A DNA stretch of 64,000 nt from Komagataeibacter sp. FNDCR2. Its GTDB lineage: Bacteria > Pseudomonadota > Alphaproteobacteria > Acetobacterales > Acetobacteraceae. A program made the position numbers and the translations under genes. Below, piece by piece: positions 48,132-56,467 of this stretch (within the stretch, counting starts at the first letter, position 1; each line of letters starts with the position of its first letter). The notes beneath the pieces were generated by a model. The model was not told where the DNA came from, did no database searches, and was given only the letters and a program-made list of their open reading frames with translations. The DNA is taken from assembly GCF_021295395.1 (NCBI RefSeq), contig NZ_JAIWOU010000001.1, positions 2,051,001-2,115,000 on the forward strand, written 5' to 3'.

Positions 48132-48695
48132 ATGTTCATTGAAACAGAAGACACACCCAATCCCGCGACCCTGAAATTCCTGCCGGGGCGTGAGATCATG
48201 GCCAATGGGGCGACGGCGGATTTCATCAATCCCGATTCCGTGGCGGGGCGCTCACGCCTTGCGGAACTGGTGTTCGATCTTGATGGTGTGGCGCGCGTCT
48301 TCTTTGGCAATGACTTCGTGGCCGTGACCCGTGGCGACTCGGTCCAGTGGGATGAACTGCGCCCGCAGGTGCTGTCCGTGCTGGCCGATTACCTGGCCAC
48401 CGGCCAGCCGGTTGTGGAAAGTGACGCGCAGGTTGTGGAAGAACTGGTCGCACCGGGGGATGAGGACATCGTGCAGCAGATCAAGGAACTGCTCGATACC
48501 CGCGTGCGCCCCGCCGTTGCGGGTGACGGGGGGGACATCGTGTTCCGTGGGTATCGTGACGGGATTGTCCGGCTGACCATGCAGGGGGCATGTTCGGGCT
48601 GCCCCTCCTCACGCGCGACGCTCAAGCACGGGGTGGAGAACATGCTGCGCCATTACGTGCCGGAAGTGGTATCGGTGGAGCAGGTAGAGGCCTGA
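48132..48695 (+). CDS. NifU-family iron-sulfur carrier (Nfu)
   Basis: The 187-residue protein has the N-terminal Nfu domain (TPNPATLKFLPGREI, ARVFFGNDFVAVTR). The C-terminal NifU-like domain has the cluster-binding CxxC in GACSGCPSSRATLKHGVE. It carries [4Fe-4S] clusters to target enzymes; aconitase and SdhB, both in this window, are plausible clients by general knowledge. GAG-type purines precede the ATG. It is likely the first gene of a run including the nitroreductase, tsaB and rimI. Confidence 0.93.
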   Translation: MFIETEDTPNPATLKFLPGREIMANGATADFINPDSVAGRSRLAELVFDLDGVARVFFGNDFVAVTRGDSVQWDELRPQVLSVLADYLATGQPVVESDAQVVEELVAPGDEDIVQQIKELLDTRVRPAVAGDGGDIVFRGYRDGIVRLTMQGACSGCPSSRATLKHGVENMLRHYVPEVVSVEQVEA

Positions 48696-48726
48696 TCGGC
48701 GGGCCTGCGTAATCTGGGAATGTTTC

Positions 48727-49311
48727 ATGGCGCTTGATGATGCTGGGCTTGATCTTCTGTTTCGCAAGGCACGCACGCCGCTCGCCTGGAACGACCGCCC
48801 CGTGGGGCAGGAGACGCTGCGGCAACTGTATGATCTGGTCAGCCTCGGGCCGACGTCGGGCAACTGCTGCCCGGGCCGGTTCGTGTTCATCACCACCGAA
48901 AGCTGCCGCGAGCGCCTGCGTCCCGCCCTGTCCGCCGGTAATGTGCCGCGTGTGATGACCGCGCCCGTCACGGTTATCGTGGCGCATGACCCGCTGTTTT
49001 TCGAGCGTATGGATACCCTCAGCCCCATTGCCGGTGTGCGGCAGTGGTTCGCGGCCGATGTGGGACTGGCGGAGGAAACCGCCTTTCGCAACGGGACGCT
49101 TCAGGGGGGCTACCTGATCATGGCGGCGCGCGCGCTGGGCCTGTCGGTGCTGCCGCTGTCGGGGTTTGACGCCGCGATGGTGGAGGACGCCTTTCTGGCG
49201 CAGCAGGGCTGGCGGGCCAATTTCCTGGTCAGCCTTGGCTATACCGACGGGCCGCCCCCCACGCCCCGCGCGCCGCGCCCTGGCTTTGATGATGCCTGCG
49301 TGGTCATATAA
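48727..49311 (+). CDS. RutE/HadB-like nitroreductase (malonic semialdehyde reductase family)
   Basis: The 194-residue flavin enzyme has the RutE subgroup pattern: DRPVGQETLRQLYDLVSLGP, TSGNCCPGRFVFI, a central segment with QGGYLIMAARALGL, and the C-terminal NFLVSLGYTDG. Relatives reduce malonic semialdehyde in pyrimidine breakdown or related aldehydes and nitro compounds. No rut genes are adjacent, so the substrate is unknown. It begins 31 bases after nfu and ends three bases before tsaB. Confidence 0.88.
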   Translation: MALDDAGLDLLFRKARTPLAWNDRPVGQETLRQLYDLVSLGPTSGNCCPGRFVFITTESCRERLRPALSAGNVPRVMTAPVTVIVAHDPLFFERMDTLSPIAGVRQWFAADVGLAEETAFRNGTLQGGYLIMAARALGLSVLPLSGFDAAMVEDAFLAQQGWRANFLVSLGYTDGPPPTPRAPRPGFDDACVVI

Positions 49312-49314
49312 CCC

Positions 49315-50028
49315 ATGCGTATTCTGGTCATGGATGGCGCCGCGACCGGCGCGCAGGCGCAGGCCGTCATTACCTGCCTGAAGGCGGGGGAGGATGGCCT
49401 GTCGGTGCTGGCCACCCGTGTCGCCACGGGGCGGGGGGCGGCGGAACAGTTCCCGCTTCTCGCACGGGAACTGTTTGCCGAATGTGGATGGACCCACGCC
49501 ATGCCGGAACTGGTGGGCGTGGTTGTCGGGCCGGGATCGTTTACGGGGCTGCGGGCCTCGCTGGCCTTTGCCCATGGGCTTGCCGCCGGGTCGGGCTGCG
49601 CCGTGGCGGGCGTTACCGGCGGGGAAGCCGTGGGGGCCGCCCTGTGCGCGGCCGCCCGCCCGCTTGGCGCCCACGCGCTGCACTGCACGATCGCCCGGCG
49701 CGATCGCGTATTTGTCGAGACACTGGAAGCGGGCGGCGCGTCCGGCACGGTCTCGGCCCATATGCTCGGTGCGCTCGACCTGCCTGCCGGCCCGTTGCTT
49801 GTGGCGGGGAACGCGGCCGCCCTGGTGGCCGAAGCCCTGCCGCACCGGGGGGATCTCCACCGCGCCACCCTGCCCGTATCCGACCCGTGCGCCATCGCCA
49901 CGGTCGCCCTGCGCCGACTGCGCGGTGAACTGCCGCCGCGCGCGGCCGTGCCGCTTTATGTCGATGCGCCGGAAGCCAAACTGCCCATGGCGGGGCTGCG
50001 GCCACCGCCGGTCATGTCAGGCGCATGA
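49315..50028 (+). CDS. tsaB: tRNA threonylcarbamoyladenosine biosynthesis protein TsaB
   Basis: TsaB works with TsaD and TsaE to place t6A at position 37 of ANN-decoding tRNAs. The 237-residue product shows ILVMDGAATG near the start and VGVVVGPGSFTGLRASLAFAHGLA, the family's clearest signature. It overlaps rimI by four bases, a frequent pairing. TsaD is not in the window. Confidence 0.93.
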   Translation: MRILVMDGAATGAQAQAVITCLKAGEDGLSVLATRVATGRGAAEQFPLLARELFAECGWTHAMPELVGVVVGPGSFTGLRASLAFAHGLAAGSGCAVAGVTGGEAVGAALCAAARPLGAHALHCTIARRDRVFVETLEAGGASGTVSAHMLGALDLPAGPLLVAGNAAALVAEALPHRGDLHRATLPVSDPCAIATVALRRLRGELPPRAAVPLYVDAPEAKLPMAGLRPPPVMSGA

Positions 50029-50480
50029 GTACGGGCACGCTCCAGCCCGCGTCGGTCAGGGCCCGTGCCCTCATGCTGGCGCGGATTCACGCCGCCGCCT
50101 TCCCCCCCACCCATCAATGGGACGCGAAGGCGATGGAAACGCTGATGGGCATGCCCGGCGTGTCCGTGTTGCTGGCGGACGGGGCGACGGAGGGGGATGC
50201 GCCAGGTTTCATCATGGTGCGGACCATGGGCGATGAGGCCGAAATCCTTACCTTCGCCGTCATGCCCCTAGCTCGCCGGCGCGGGATCGGGCGTGAGCTG
50301 CTGGCGCGGTGCGCGGACCAAGCGGCGCTGGCGGGGGTGGCGACCGTGTTTTTGGAAGTCGCGCGCGATAACGCGCCCGCCATGGCGCTGTACCGCAGGG
50401 CGGGATTTACGCAGGTGGGCCTGCGCCGCAACTATTACCCCGATGGCATGGACGCATGCGTCATGCGCCGGGAGATTTAA
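50025..50480 (+). CDS. rimI: RimI-like N-acetyltransferase
   Basis: GNAT enzyme that probably acetylates the N-terminal alanine of ribosomal protein S18. The 151-residue product has the acetyl-CoA loop ARRRGIGRELLARCADQA. Typical flanking segments are ILTFAVMPLA, VFLEVARDNAPAMALYRRAGF and RRNYYPDGMDACVMRRE. The ATGA overlap with tsaB supports the assignment. The 3' end overlaps the converging TusA-like gene by 20 bases. Confidence 0.92.
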   Translation: MSTGTLQPASVRARALMLARIHAAAFPPTHQWDAKAMETLMGMPGVSVLLADGATEGDAPGFIMVRTMGDEAEILTFAVMPLARRRGIGRELLARCADQAALAGVATVFLEVARDNAPAMALYRRAGFTQVGLRRNYYPDGMDACVMRREI

Positions 50481-50709
50481 GGACGGTCAGGCGATGGGTC
50501 ATGCCATCTGCTTCTGTCTGTATTTCCTCCACAACATGACCCAGCAGCTTCAGGCTGCGCGATACATTGTCCAGCGGGGTGGGGCCGCGCAGGCGCACAA
50601 GCAGTCTTTCCCCCGCCGGAAGTCCGTCAAGCGCCAGACGCGTGCGAACGAAAGTCATGGGGCACACTTCATTGGTTATATCTATCGCCGTCATCTCAAT
50701 ATCGGACAT
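50461..50709 (-). CDS. TusA-family sulfurtransferase-like protein
   Basis: TusA-type proteins relay sulfur on a single conserved cysteine. The 82-residue product contains DITNEVCPMTFVRTRLALD, matching the CPxxxxxxR motif, and the tail VLKSPGA. It ends inside the 3' end of rimI, on the opposite strand. The start at 50709 gives a normal-length protein; the frame extends slightly upstream. The partner and role are not evident from context. Confidence 0.85.
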   Translation of the reverse strand: MSDIEMTAIDITNEVCPMTFVRTRLALDGLPAGERLLVRLRGPTPLDNVSRSLKLLGHVVEEIQTEADGMTHRLTVLKSPGA

Positions 50710-50802
50710 ATTACCATCAAACCTTTGGTGAAGTCGGTTGCGATCCATCGGGAATTATTTATATAGGACGTATATTTATTCCAGCATGACAGGATCAGAC
50801 GA

Positions 50803-51207
50803 ATGGCGGATGCAACTGCGGAAGTTGAAGTGCGGGAACTGACCGCCGAAATCGTTTCGGCCTATGTATCGCGTAACGAGCTCAGCGCGGAGACCCTTCC
50901 CGATCTGATTCACCGGGTTTACGAGGCGATTTCCACCCTCGGGCGCGTGGAGCCCGTGGTGGAAAAGCCGGTGCCGGCGGTTCCCCTCAAGAAATCGGTC
51001 TTCCCTGATTATATCATCTGCCTGGAAGACGGGAAGAAGCTCAAGATGCTCAAGCGCCACCTCAAGACCGCCTATAACATGACGCCCGAGGACTATCGCG
51101 AACGCTGGGGCCTGCCGCATGACTACCCCATGGTCGCCCCCAATTACGCCAGCCACCGTTCCACGCTGGCGCGCAAGATCGGCCTCGGCACGAAACGTGA
51201 GGACTGA
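50803..51207 (+). CDS. MucR/Ros-family transcriptional regulator
   Basis: MucR proteins are alphaproteobacterial zinc-finger regulators of exopolysaccharide and cell-cycle genes. The 134-residue product has an N-terminal dimerisation region and the finger region IICLEDGKKLKMLKRHLKTA, followed by YNMTPEDYRERWGLPHDYPM and the basic tail. The family match is strong. In an acetic acid bacterium, cellulose or surface polysaccharide genes are possible targets, which is inference. It is divergent from the TusA-like gene and upstream of the Fur-family gene. Confidence 0.94.
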   Translation: MADATAEVEVRELTAEIVSAYVSRNELSAETLPDLIHRVYEAISTLGRVEPVVEKPVPAVPLKKSVFPDYIICLEDGKKLKMLKRHLKTAYNMTPEDYRERWGLPHDYPMVAPNYASHRSTLARKIGLGTKRED

Positions 51208-51265
51208 ACCACCTGTCGTATGGTAACGTAGACAAGCATCTACATGATCGGCTACGCCCGTAAAC

Positions 51266-51757
51266 ATGGCAACAGACAGTAACGGACTGCAATCGCGCAT
51301 CGAGCGTATGTGCACGGAGCGCGGGCTGAAAATGACAGGCCAGCGCCGCGTTATCGCGCGCGTGCTGTCTGAGTCCCATGACCACCCGGATGTGGAGGAA
51401 CTCTACCGCCGCGCCGCAGCGCTCGATGAGCGTATTTCGGTCGCCACGGTCTATCGCACCGTGCGCCTGCTGGAAGAGAACGGCATTCTCGAGCGGCGTG
51501 ACTTCGGCGGTGGCCGCGCCCGCTACGAAGCCACGGAGGAAGGTGACCACTACCACCTGATCGATGTGGAAAGCGGGCAGGTGGTGGAATTCACCCATGC
51601 CGGGCATGCCGCGCTGCTGCGCAAGATAACGGCGGAACTCGGGTTTGATCTGGTATCCCACCGGCTGGAACTGTTTGCGCGCAGGTTGCCGGACGTGTCA
51701 CAAGACCAGACCGACCAGGCGGCACCAACACAGCGGAAAGGCAGATCACAGCCTTGA
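51266..51757 (+). CDS. fur: Fur-family metal regulator (Fur/Mur-like)
   Basis: The 163-residue protein has the Fur winged helix (GLKMTGQRRVIARVLSES, DERISVATVYRTVRLLEENG). The metal-binding region has DHYHLIDVESG where classical Fur has HHDHLICxxCG. It thus lacks the structural-zinc cysteines, as in alphaproteobacterial Fur/Mur. Iron or manganese sensing is therefore open. Its stop overlaps the TTG start of olsB by four bases, so the two are co-translated. Confidence 0.9.
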   Translation: MATDSNGLQSRIERMCTERGLKMTGQRRVIARVLSESHDHPDVEELYRRAAALDERISVATVYRTVRLLEENGILERRDFGGGRARYEATEEGDHYHLIDVESGQVVEFTHAGHAALLRKITAELGFDLVSHRLELFARRLPDVSQDQTDQAAPTQRKGRSQP

Positions 51758-52599
51758 GTATTGAGAAAACCATACAGTCCCTTTCTACCCTGGACCTGGA
51801 ACGCAACGGTTTTCCTGAGCTGCGGGGGGGCAATCTTGGTGTCAGGATCGCCGAAACCGAGGAAGAGCGTGATGCCGCCCAGGCGCTGCGCTACCGGGTT
51901 TTTTACGAGGAAATGGGGGCCCGCCCCGATTCCCGCACCGCGCGGCTGCGGCGTGACGTGGATGAATTCGACGAATATGCCGATCACCTTCTGGTGATCG
52001 ACCATGCCATTTCATCCGGCGCGAAGGGGGTTGTGGGGACCTATCGCCTGATGCAGGGCGATGCGGCGAAAAAGCTGGGCCGGTTCTATTCCTCCAGCGA
52101 ATACGACATCTCGCCCCTGACCGAATTTCCCGGTCGCCTGCTGGAAGTCGGGCGGTCGTGCGTGGATCGGGATTACCGGGGCCGCTCGGCCATGCAACTG
52201 CTGTGGCGCGGCATCGCGTCCTATATCTTCCTGCACCGGATTGATGTGCTGTTCGGTTGCGCCAGCCTGCCCGGCACCGATCCCGATGCCCTGTCGGATG
52301 AACTGACCTATCTCTACCATAACCACCTTGCCCCCCCGGCGCTGCGTGTCAGGGCGCTGGCGGAGCGGCGGGTGGAAATGCTGCGTTCGGACCCGCAACT
52401 GATCGACCACCGCCGTTCGCTCGCTCGCCTACCCCCGCTGATAAAGGGCTACCTGCGGCTGGGTGGTTATGTGGGCGATGGCGCGGTGATCGACGCGCAG
52501 TTCAACACCACTGATGTCGCGGTTCTGGTCAAGAGCGAACTGCTGGCCGACAAATACTACCGTCATTACGAACGCCGCCTGCGTGACGCGCTGGACTAG
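51754..52599 (+). CDS. olsB: Ornithine-acyl[ACP] N-acyltransferase OlsB
   Basis: OlsB makes lyso-ornithine lipid from ornithine and 3-hydroxyacyl-ACP, the first step of ornithine lipid synthesis. The 281-residue product shows ALRYRVFYEEMGARPD, DEFDEYADHLLVID, VVGTYRLM, LEVGRSCVDRDYRG and the C-terminal PPLIKGYLRLGGYVGDGAVID, all characteristic of this hemolysin-like GNAT family. The start is TTG, overlapping the Fur-family stop codon. OlsA is not in the window. Ornithine lipids are phosphorus-free membrane lipids associated with stress tolerance. Confidence 0.92.
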   Translation: MSIEKTIQSLSTLDLERNGFPELRGGNLGVRIAETEEERDAAQALRYRVFYEEMGARPDSRTARLRRDVDEFDEYADHLLVIDHAISSGAKGVVGTYRLMQGDAAKKLGRFYSSSEYDISPLTEFPGRLLEVGRSCVDRDYRGRSAMQLLWRGIASYIFLHRIDVLFGCASLPGTDPDALSDELTYLYHNHLAPPALRVRALAERRVEMLRSDPQLIDHRRSLARLPPLIKGYLRLGGYVGDGAVIDAQFNTTDVAVLVKSELLADKYYRHYERRLRDALD

Positions 52600-52638
52600 T
52601 CCGGCGGGCGGCACCAGAGCGGAATACGGCGCTTCATA

Positions 52639-54174
52639 ATGTTTCTGTACGAGAATTACATGAAGCTGTCGCGCCTGCGCGGGTGGCGGGCGGATCTCGT
52701 CATGGCGTTGGCGGGGGGCGTGTACGCCCTGGGTTTCCCGCCGTTGCACATGGTGTTTGTGCTGCCGGTCGCGTTCTGCCTGCTGGCGCGCGCGATTGAC
52801 GGCGCGGCGGACTGGCGTGAGGCCGCCCGGCGCGGCTTCATGTTCGCGATGGGGCTTTATACGATTGGCCTGTACTGGCTGATGTACGCCATCCTGATCC
52901 GGGCGGATGATTTCTGGTGGCTGGTGCCGCTGGCCTCACCGGGCTGCGCGCTCATCCTCGCACCGCTGAGCGCGCTGACAGCCGGGCTGAGCAGGCTGGT
53001 CCCGCGTGGAACCGGACGGCTTCTGGCATTTGCGGCCCTGTGGACGTTGACGGACATGGCGCGGGTGTTCGTGTTCAGTGGCTTTCCATGGAATCCGCCG
53101 GGAAGCGTGTGGGAGTTTCCCGGTCTCGCCGGAGATATCATGATCCAGCCCGCCGCATGGATCGGCGTGGACGGCCTGACCCTGCTGACCTGCCTGCTGT
53201 CGCTGGCGCCCCTGTACGCGCGGGTGGGGCGGCTGGTCTGCCTTGCGTTGATGGTGGCGTGGGTGACCGGCGGCGCCCTGCGCCTGACCAGCGTGCATGA
53301 CACCTATCGGCATAACCCCGAGGTTGTTCTGGTGCAGGGCAATGTGCCCGAGACGGACAAGATTACCGGAAGCTCCGATGTCGCGATCTTTCGCCGTTAT
53401 CTTGCCCTGACCCGGCAGGGCGTCACGCAGGCCCTGCGGGAATCGGATGGGCGGCCCGTTGTCTTCGCGTGGCCGGAATCGGCCTTTCCGGGGCTGCTTC
53501 TGGAAGATGACATCGCCCGGCCCATGATCGCGCAGGCCGGGGCAGGGGCGGCGGCGGGGATCATCGGCACCGTGCGCTGGGCGCAGGACCGCCACTGGCG
53601 CAACAGCATGGCGGCACTTCTTCCCCCCGATGGGCATGCCGCCGCCCTTTACGACAAGGCGCATCTGGTGCCCTTTGGTGAATACCAGCCCGCTTTCCTG
53701 CCCTTTCACGTCGTACCGGGGGATGGCATGACACCCGGCCCGAATGTGGGAACATGGCACTTGCCCGGCATCGCCCCGGTTGGTCCGCTGATCTGTTACG
53801 AGGTGATTTTTTCCGGTCAGGTGGTCGATCCCCATGACCGGCCGGACTGGCTCATGAACAGCACCAATGATGCGTGGTACGGCAACAGCGCCGGCCCCCG
53901 CCAGCATCTTGCCGCGGTCCGCCTGCGCGCGGTGGAGGAGGGGATTCCCGTGGCCCGCGCCGCCAATACCGGCATTTCGGCTGTTTATGACGGGCGCGGC
54001 CATGAACTGGCACGGCTGGGCTGGGACCGGCAGGGGGTGCTTGTCCATGCCCTGCCCGATGCCCTGCCCTGCACGCCTTTTGGCCGTTATGGCCGCCTGA
54101 TTCCCCTGTTTCTGGCCCTGCTGACGGGTCTTGCGGGGCTGTGGTGCGGCCGGGTATGGCGCAGGGCGGGCTAG
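52639..54174 (+). CDS. lnt: Apolipoprotein N-acyltransferase
   Basis: Lnt transfers a third acyl chain to lipoproteins at the periplasmic face of the inner membrane. The 511-residue protein has about six N-terminal helices and a C-terminal helix bracketing the nitrilase-like domain. Catalytic residues are seen in VFAWPESAFPG, the lysine and glutamate in YDKAHLVPFGEYQPA, and the cysteine in PLICYEVIFSG. An in-frame ATG at 52660 is an alternative start. Confidence 0.95.
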   Translation: MFLYENYMKLSRLRGWRADLVMALAGGVYALGFPPLHMVFVLPVAFCLLARAIDGAADWREAARRGFMFAMGLYTIGLYWLMYAILIRADDFWWLVPLASPGCALILAPLSALTAGLSRLVPRGTGRLLAFAALWTLTDMARVFVFSGFPWNPPGSVWEFPGLAGDIMIQPAAWIGVDGLTLLTCLLSLAPLYARVGRLVCLALMVAWVTGGALRLTSVHDTYRHNPEVVLVQGNVPETDKITGSSDVAIFRRYLALTRQGVTQALRESDGRPVVFAWPESAFPGLLLEDDIARPMIAQAGAGAAAGIIGTVRWAQDRHWRNSMAALLPPDGHAAALYDKAHLVPFGEYQPAFLPFHVVPGDGMTPGPNVGTWHLPGIAPVGPLICYEVIFSGQVVDPHDRPDWLMNSTNDAWYGNSAGPRQHLAAVRLRAVEEGIPVARAANTGISAVYDGRGHELARLGWDRQGVLVHALPDALPCTPFGRYGRLIPLFLALLTGLAGLWCGRVWRRAG

Positions 54175-54210
54175 GGAAAAATCCGTTTTATTGACCCCGG
54201 TCCAAATTCA

Positions 54211-54225
54211 TGCATTTTAAATGCA
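54211..54225. promoter_or_regulatory. AT-rich palindrome downstream of lnt
   Basis: TGCATTTTAAATGCA is a perfect 15-base palindrome in an AT-rich gap of 247 bases (54175-54421) between lnt and the XRE regulator. It could be a regulator site or part of a terminator. The rest of that gap holds no gene. Confidence 0.35.
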
Positions 54226-54421
54226 GGAATTTTCCCGAATCACCCCTAGCTCCCGGGGCATGGAACGATTTTATGCCGGTCCCGAACCAGTATGACGGAT
54301 AATTACGAGTGTATTATAGCAGGGAATGATTTAAAAAGGATTAACATTCTCAACCAGCGTATCCCTGTTCTCATTTTTGAATTTGCCCCTCATACCGATC
54401 AGGAAAGGTAACGCCATTATT

Positions 54422-54892
54422 GTGACCGGAAAACTGCTTGCAACCTCCAATCCGGTAGATGTGCATGTGGGCAATCGTATCCGGCTGCGTCGTACGTTGC
54501 TGGGTATGTCCCAGGAACGGTTGGGGACGGCCTTGGGGCTGACATTCCAGCAGATCCAGAAATATGAACGGGGCCGGAACCGTGTCGGTGCGTCACGCCT
54601 GTATGATCTGGCGGTTGTGCTGGGCGTGCCGGTGGCCTTCTTTTTTGAAGGACTGTCCGAGCAGGGGGATGCCGCGCCAGAAGCGGGAAATGTAGCGGGC
54701 ATGGCCGCGCCCGATGAGGCAGTGCCCACCGGTTCGCTTGAGCAGTGCGCGCCCTCATCGGTCCAGCCCGATGACCTGACCCTGTTTTCGCGCCGCGAGA
54801 CGATTGATCTGGTCCGCGCGTATTACGGCATTGAGGACAGCGGCACGCGCCGGCGCGTGCTGGATCTTGTCCGCTCCATGAGTGCGAACTGA
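54422..54892 (+). CDS. XRE-family helix-turn-helix transcriptional regulator
   Basis: The 156-residue protein has an N-terminal HTH (about 12-70) reading [20 protein letters not shown], then [20 protein letters not shown] and [19 protein letters not shown] variable acidic linker follows, then a conserved C-terminal element ([18 protein letters not shown]). This layout is common in alphaproteobacteria. The GTG at 54422 has AGGAAAGG about 15 bases upstream; a TTG at 54377 would add 15 residues. The surrounding DNA is unusually AT-rich. The target is unknown. Confidence 0.87.
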   Translation: MTGKLLATSNPVDVHVGNRIRLRRTLLGMSQERLGTALGLTFQQIQKYERGRNRVGASRLYDLAVVLGVPVAFFFEGLSEQGDAAPEAGNVAGMAAPDEAVPTGSLEQCAPSSVQPDDLTLFSRRETIDLVRAYYGIEDSGTRRRVLDLVRSMSAN

Positions 54893-54899
54893 GACCGGG

Positions 54900-55562
54900 C
54901 TATTCGCGCCGCAGGACCTGATCGTTCATGAAGGATGCGATTTTGCCCGCCCGGAAGTCGGCGCGCAGGCGTTCCTCGTCATATTCCGTGCGCACCCAGT
55001 CCATGAAGGGAAGACGCCCTTCCGCTTCCGCCTGGTAGCGCAGGAAAAACGCGTCGAGCACCCCGGTACGTGACGTGTTGAAATGCCCGTTCTTCCATGA
55101 AAGCTGGCGCAGGGCCTCCTTCGCCGTGCCGCCTTCAAACAGAATGACAAGGCCCGCCGCCAGTCCGGTACGGTCCGCGCCGGATTTGCAGTGCATGAGC
55201 ATGGGAAAGCGGATGTCGCGATAAAGCCGCTCGAATCGCTCGATCCGATCCTTGTGCGGTGCATTGCGGCTTTCAAACGCCATATCGACATGGCGCAGCC
55301 CGATCCGGTGCGCTGCCTCCCGCGACAGGACATCGGAACCGCATTTGCGCTGCCCGCGCAGGTTGACCAGCGTTTTCAGACCATGGCGGCGCACGGCAAG
55401 CCGCAGCCGCCATGGCGTGGGATGGTTGCAGCGATAGACGCGGCCGGGAATGACCACACGGAAGTTGGTCCATGTCTGGCGCAATATGGCATGGTCAACA
55501 AACAGGCTGTCGATCCATGCGCGGCTTCGGCCGGCAATGGTGGACAGGTTTCCCTCAAACAC
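54900..55562 (-). CDS. Tyrosine/dual-specificity-type protein phosphatase
   Basis: The 220-residue product has the cysteine-phosphatase loop HCKSGADRTG (CX5R) at about residues 123-132. An upstream general-acid region and the fold segment HGLKTLVNLRGQRKCGSD are also visible. It resembles bacterial phosphatases of the SIW14/YopH-like single-domain group that act on phosphotyrosine or inositol phosphates. No kinase is adjacent. It converges with the XRE gene, seven bases apart, and lies downstream of the sdhB terminator. Confidence 0.85.
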   Translation of the reverse strand: MFEGNLSTIAGRSRAWIDSLFVDHAILRQTWTNFRVVIPGRVYRCNHPTPWRLRLAVRRHGLKTLVNLRGQRKCGSDVLSREAAHRIGLRHVDMAFESRNAPHKDRIERFERLYRDIRFPMLMHCKSGADRTGLAAGLVILFEGGTAKEALRQLSWKNGHFNTSRTGVLDAFFLRYQAEAEGRLPFMDWVRTEYDEERLRADFRAGKIASFMNDQVLRRE

Positions 55563-55593
55563 CAGCCATGTCCTTTCAGATGGAACAGATACG

Positions 55594-55625
55594 AAAAAGG
55601 CGCCGGAGTTTTCACATCCGGCGCC
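55594..55625 (-). terminator. Intrinsic terminator of sdhCDAB
   Basis: On the minus strand GGCGCCGGA and TCCGGCGCC form a nine-bp stem with a nine-base loop followed by five Ts, 34 bases after the sdhB stop. Confidence 0.9.
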
Positions 55626-55658
55626 CCATCAGTCAATCATGAATGGTGAAACAGTATG

Positions 55659-56441
55659 TTACACCTTGCGTTCAAGCTGCAGTTCCTTGATCCGGCCAAT
55701 GGCGCGGGCGGGGTTCAGGCCCTTGGGGCAGGTCTGGGTGCAGTTCATGATCGTGCGGCAGGCATAGAGCTTGAGCGGATCTTCCAGCGCATCCAGCCGG
55801 TCGCCCGCATGCTCGTCGCGGCTGTCGGCAATCCAGCGATAGGCTGCCAGCAGCGTCGCGGGGCCAAGATAGCGGTCCCCGTTCCACCAGTAGGACGGGC
55901 ACGATGTCGAGCAGCAGAAGCACAGGATGCACTCCCACATGCCATCGAGCTCCGCGCGCTCCTCGATGCTCTGGCGGCGTTCGGCATCCGGCGGCGGCGC
56001 GGTATCGGATTTGAGCCACGGCTCGATCGAGCGGAGCTGGGCATAGGCCCCATCCAGATCCGGCACCAGATCCTTGATGATCGGCATGTGCGGCAGCGGG
56101 TAGATCGCGACGTCGCCTTCAATGTCCCTGATGGGCTTGAGGCAGGCCAGCGTGTTTTCCCCCGCGATGTTCATGGCGCAGGAACCGCAGATTCCCTCGC
56201 GGCAGGAACGCCGGAACGTCAGGGTGGAGTCGATATCGTTCTTGATGTGGATCAGCGCGTCGAGCACCATCGGCCCGATGCGGTCCAGATCGATCTCGTA
56301 GGTATCGACCACGGGGTTGTTGTCATCATCCGGGGTCCAGCGATAGATCCGGAAGGTCTTGACATTGGTGGCGCCGGTGGGGGCCGTAAAGGTGCGGCCT
56401 TTTCCCACGGTGCTGTTCTGTGGCAGTCTGAATTCGACCAT
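55659..56441 (-). CDS. sdhB: Succinate dehydrogenase iron-sulfur subunit
   Basis: SdhB passes electrons from SdhA to ubiquinone through [2Fe-2S], [4Fe-4S] and [3Fe-4S] clusters. The 260-residue protein has [11 protein letters not shown] for the first cluster, [16 protein letters not shown] for the second and [17 protein letters not shown] for the third. It is last in sdhCDAB, 26 bases after sdhA. The call is secure. Confidence 0.97.
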   Translation of the reverse strand: MVEFRLPQNSTVGKGRTFTAPTGATNVKTFRIYRWTPDDDNNPVVDTYEIDLDRIGPMVLDALIHIKNDIDSTLTFRRSCREGICGSCAMNIAGENTLACLKPIRDIEGDVAIYPLPHMPIIKDLVPDLDGAYAQLRSIEPWLKSDTAPPPDAERRQSIEERAELDGMWECILCFCCSTSCPSYWWNGDRYLGPATLLAAYRWIADSRDEHAGDRLDALEDPLKLYACRTIMNCTQTCPKGLNPARAIGRIKELQLERKV

Positions 56442-56467
56442 CGTCTCGTTCCTTTTCCGCCGTTACG

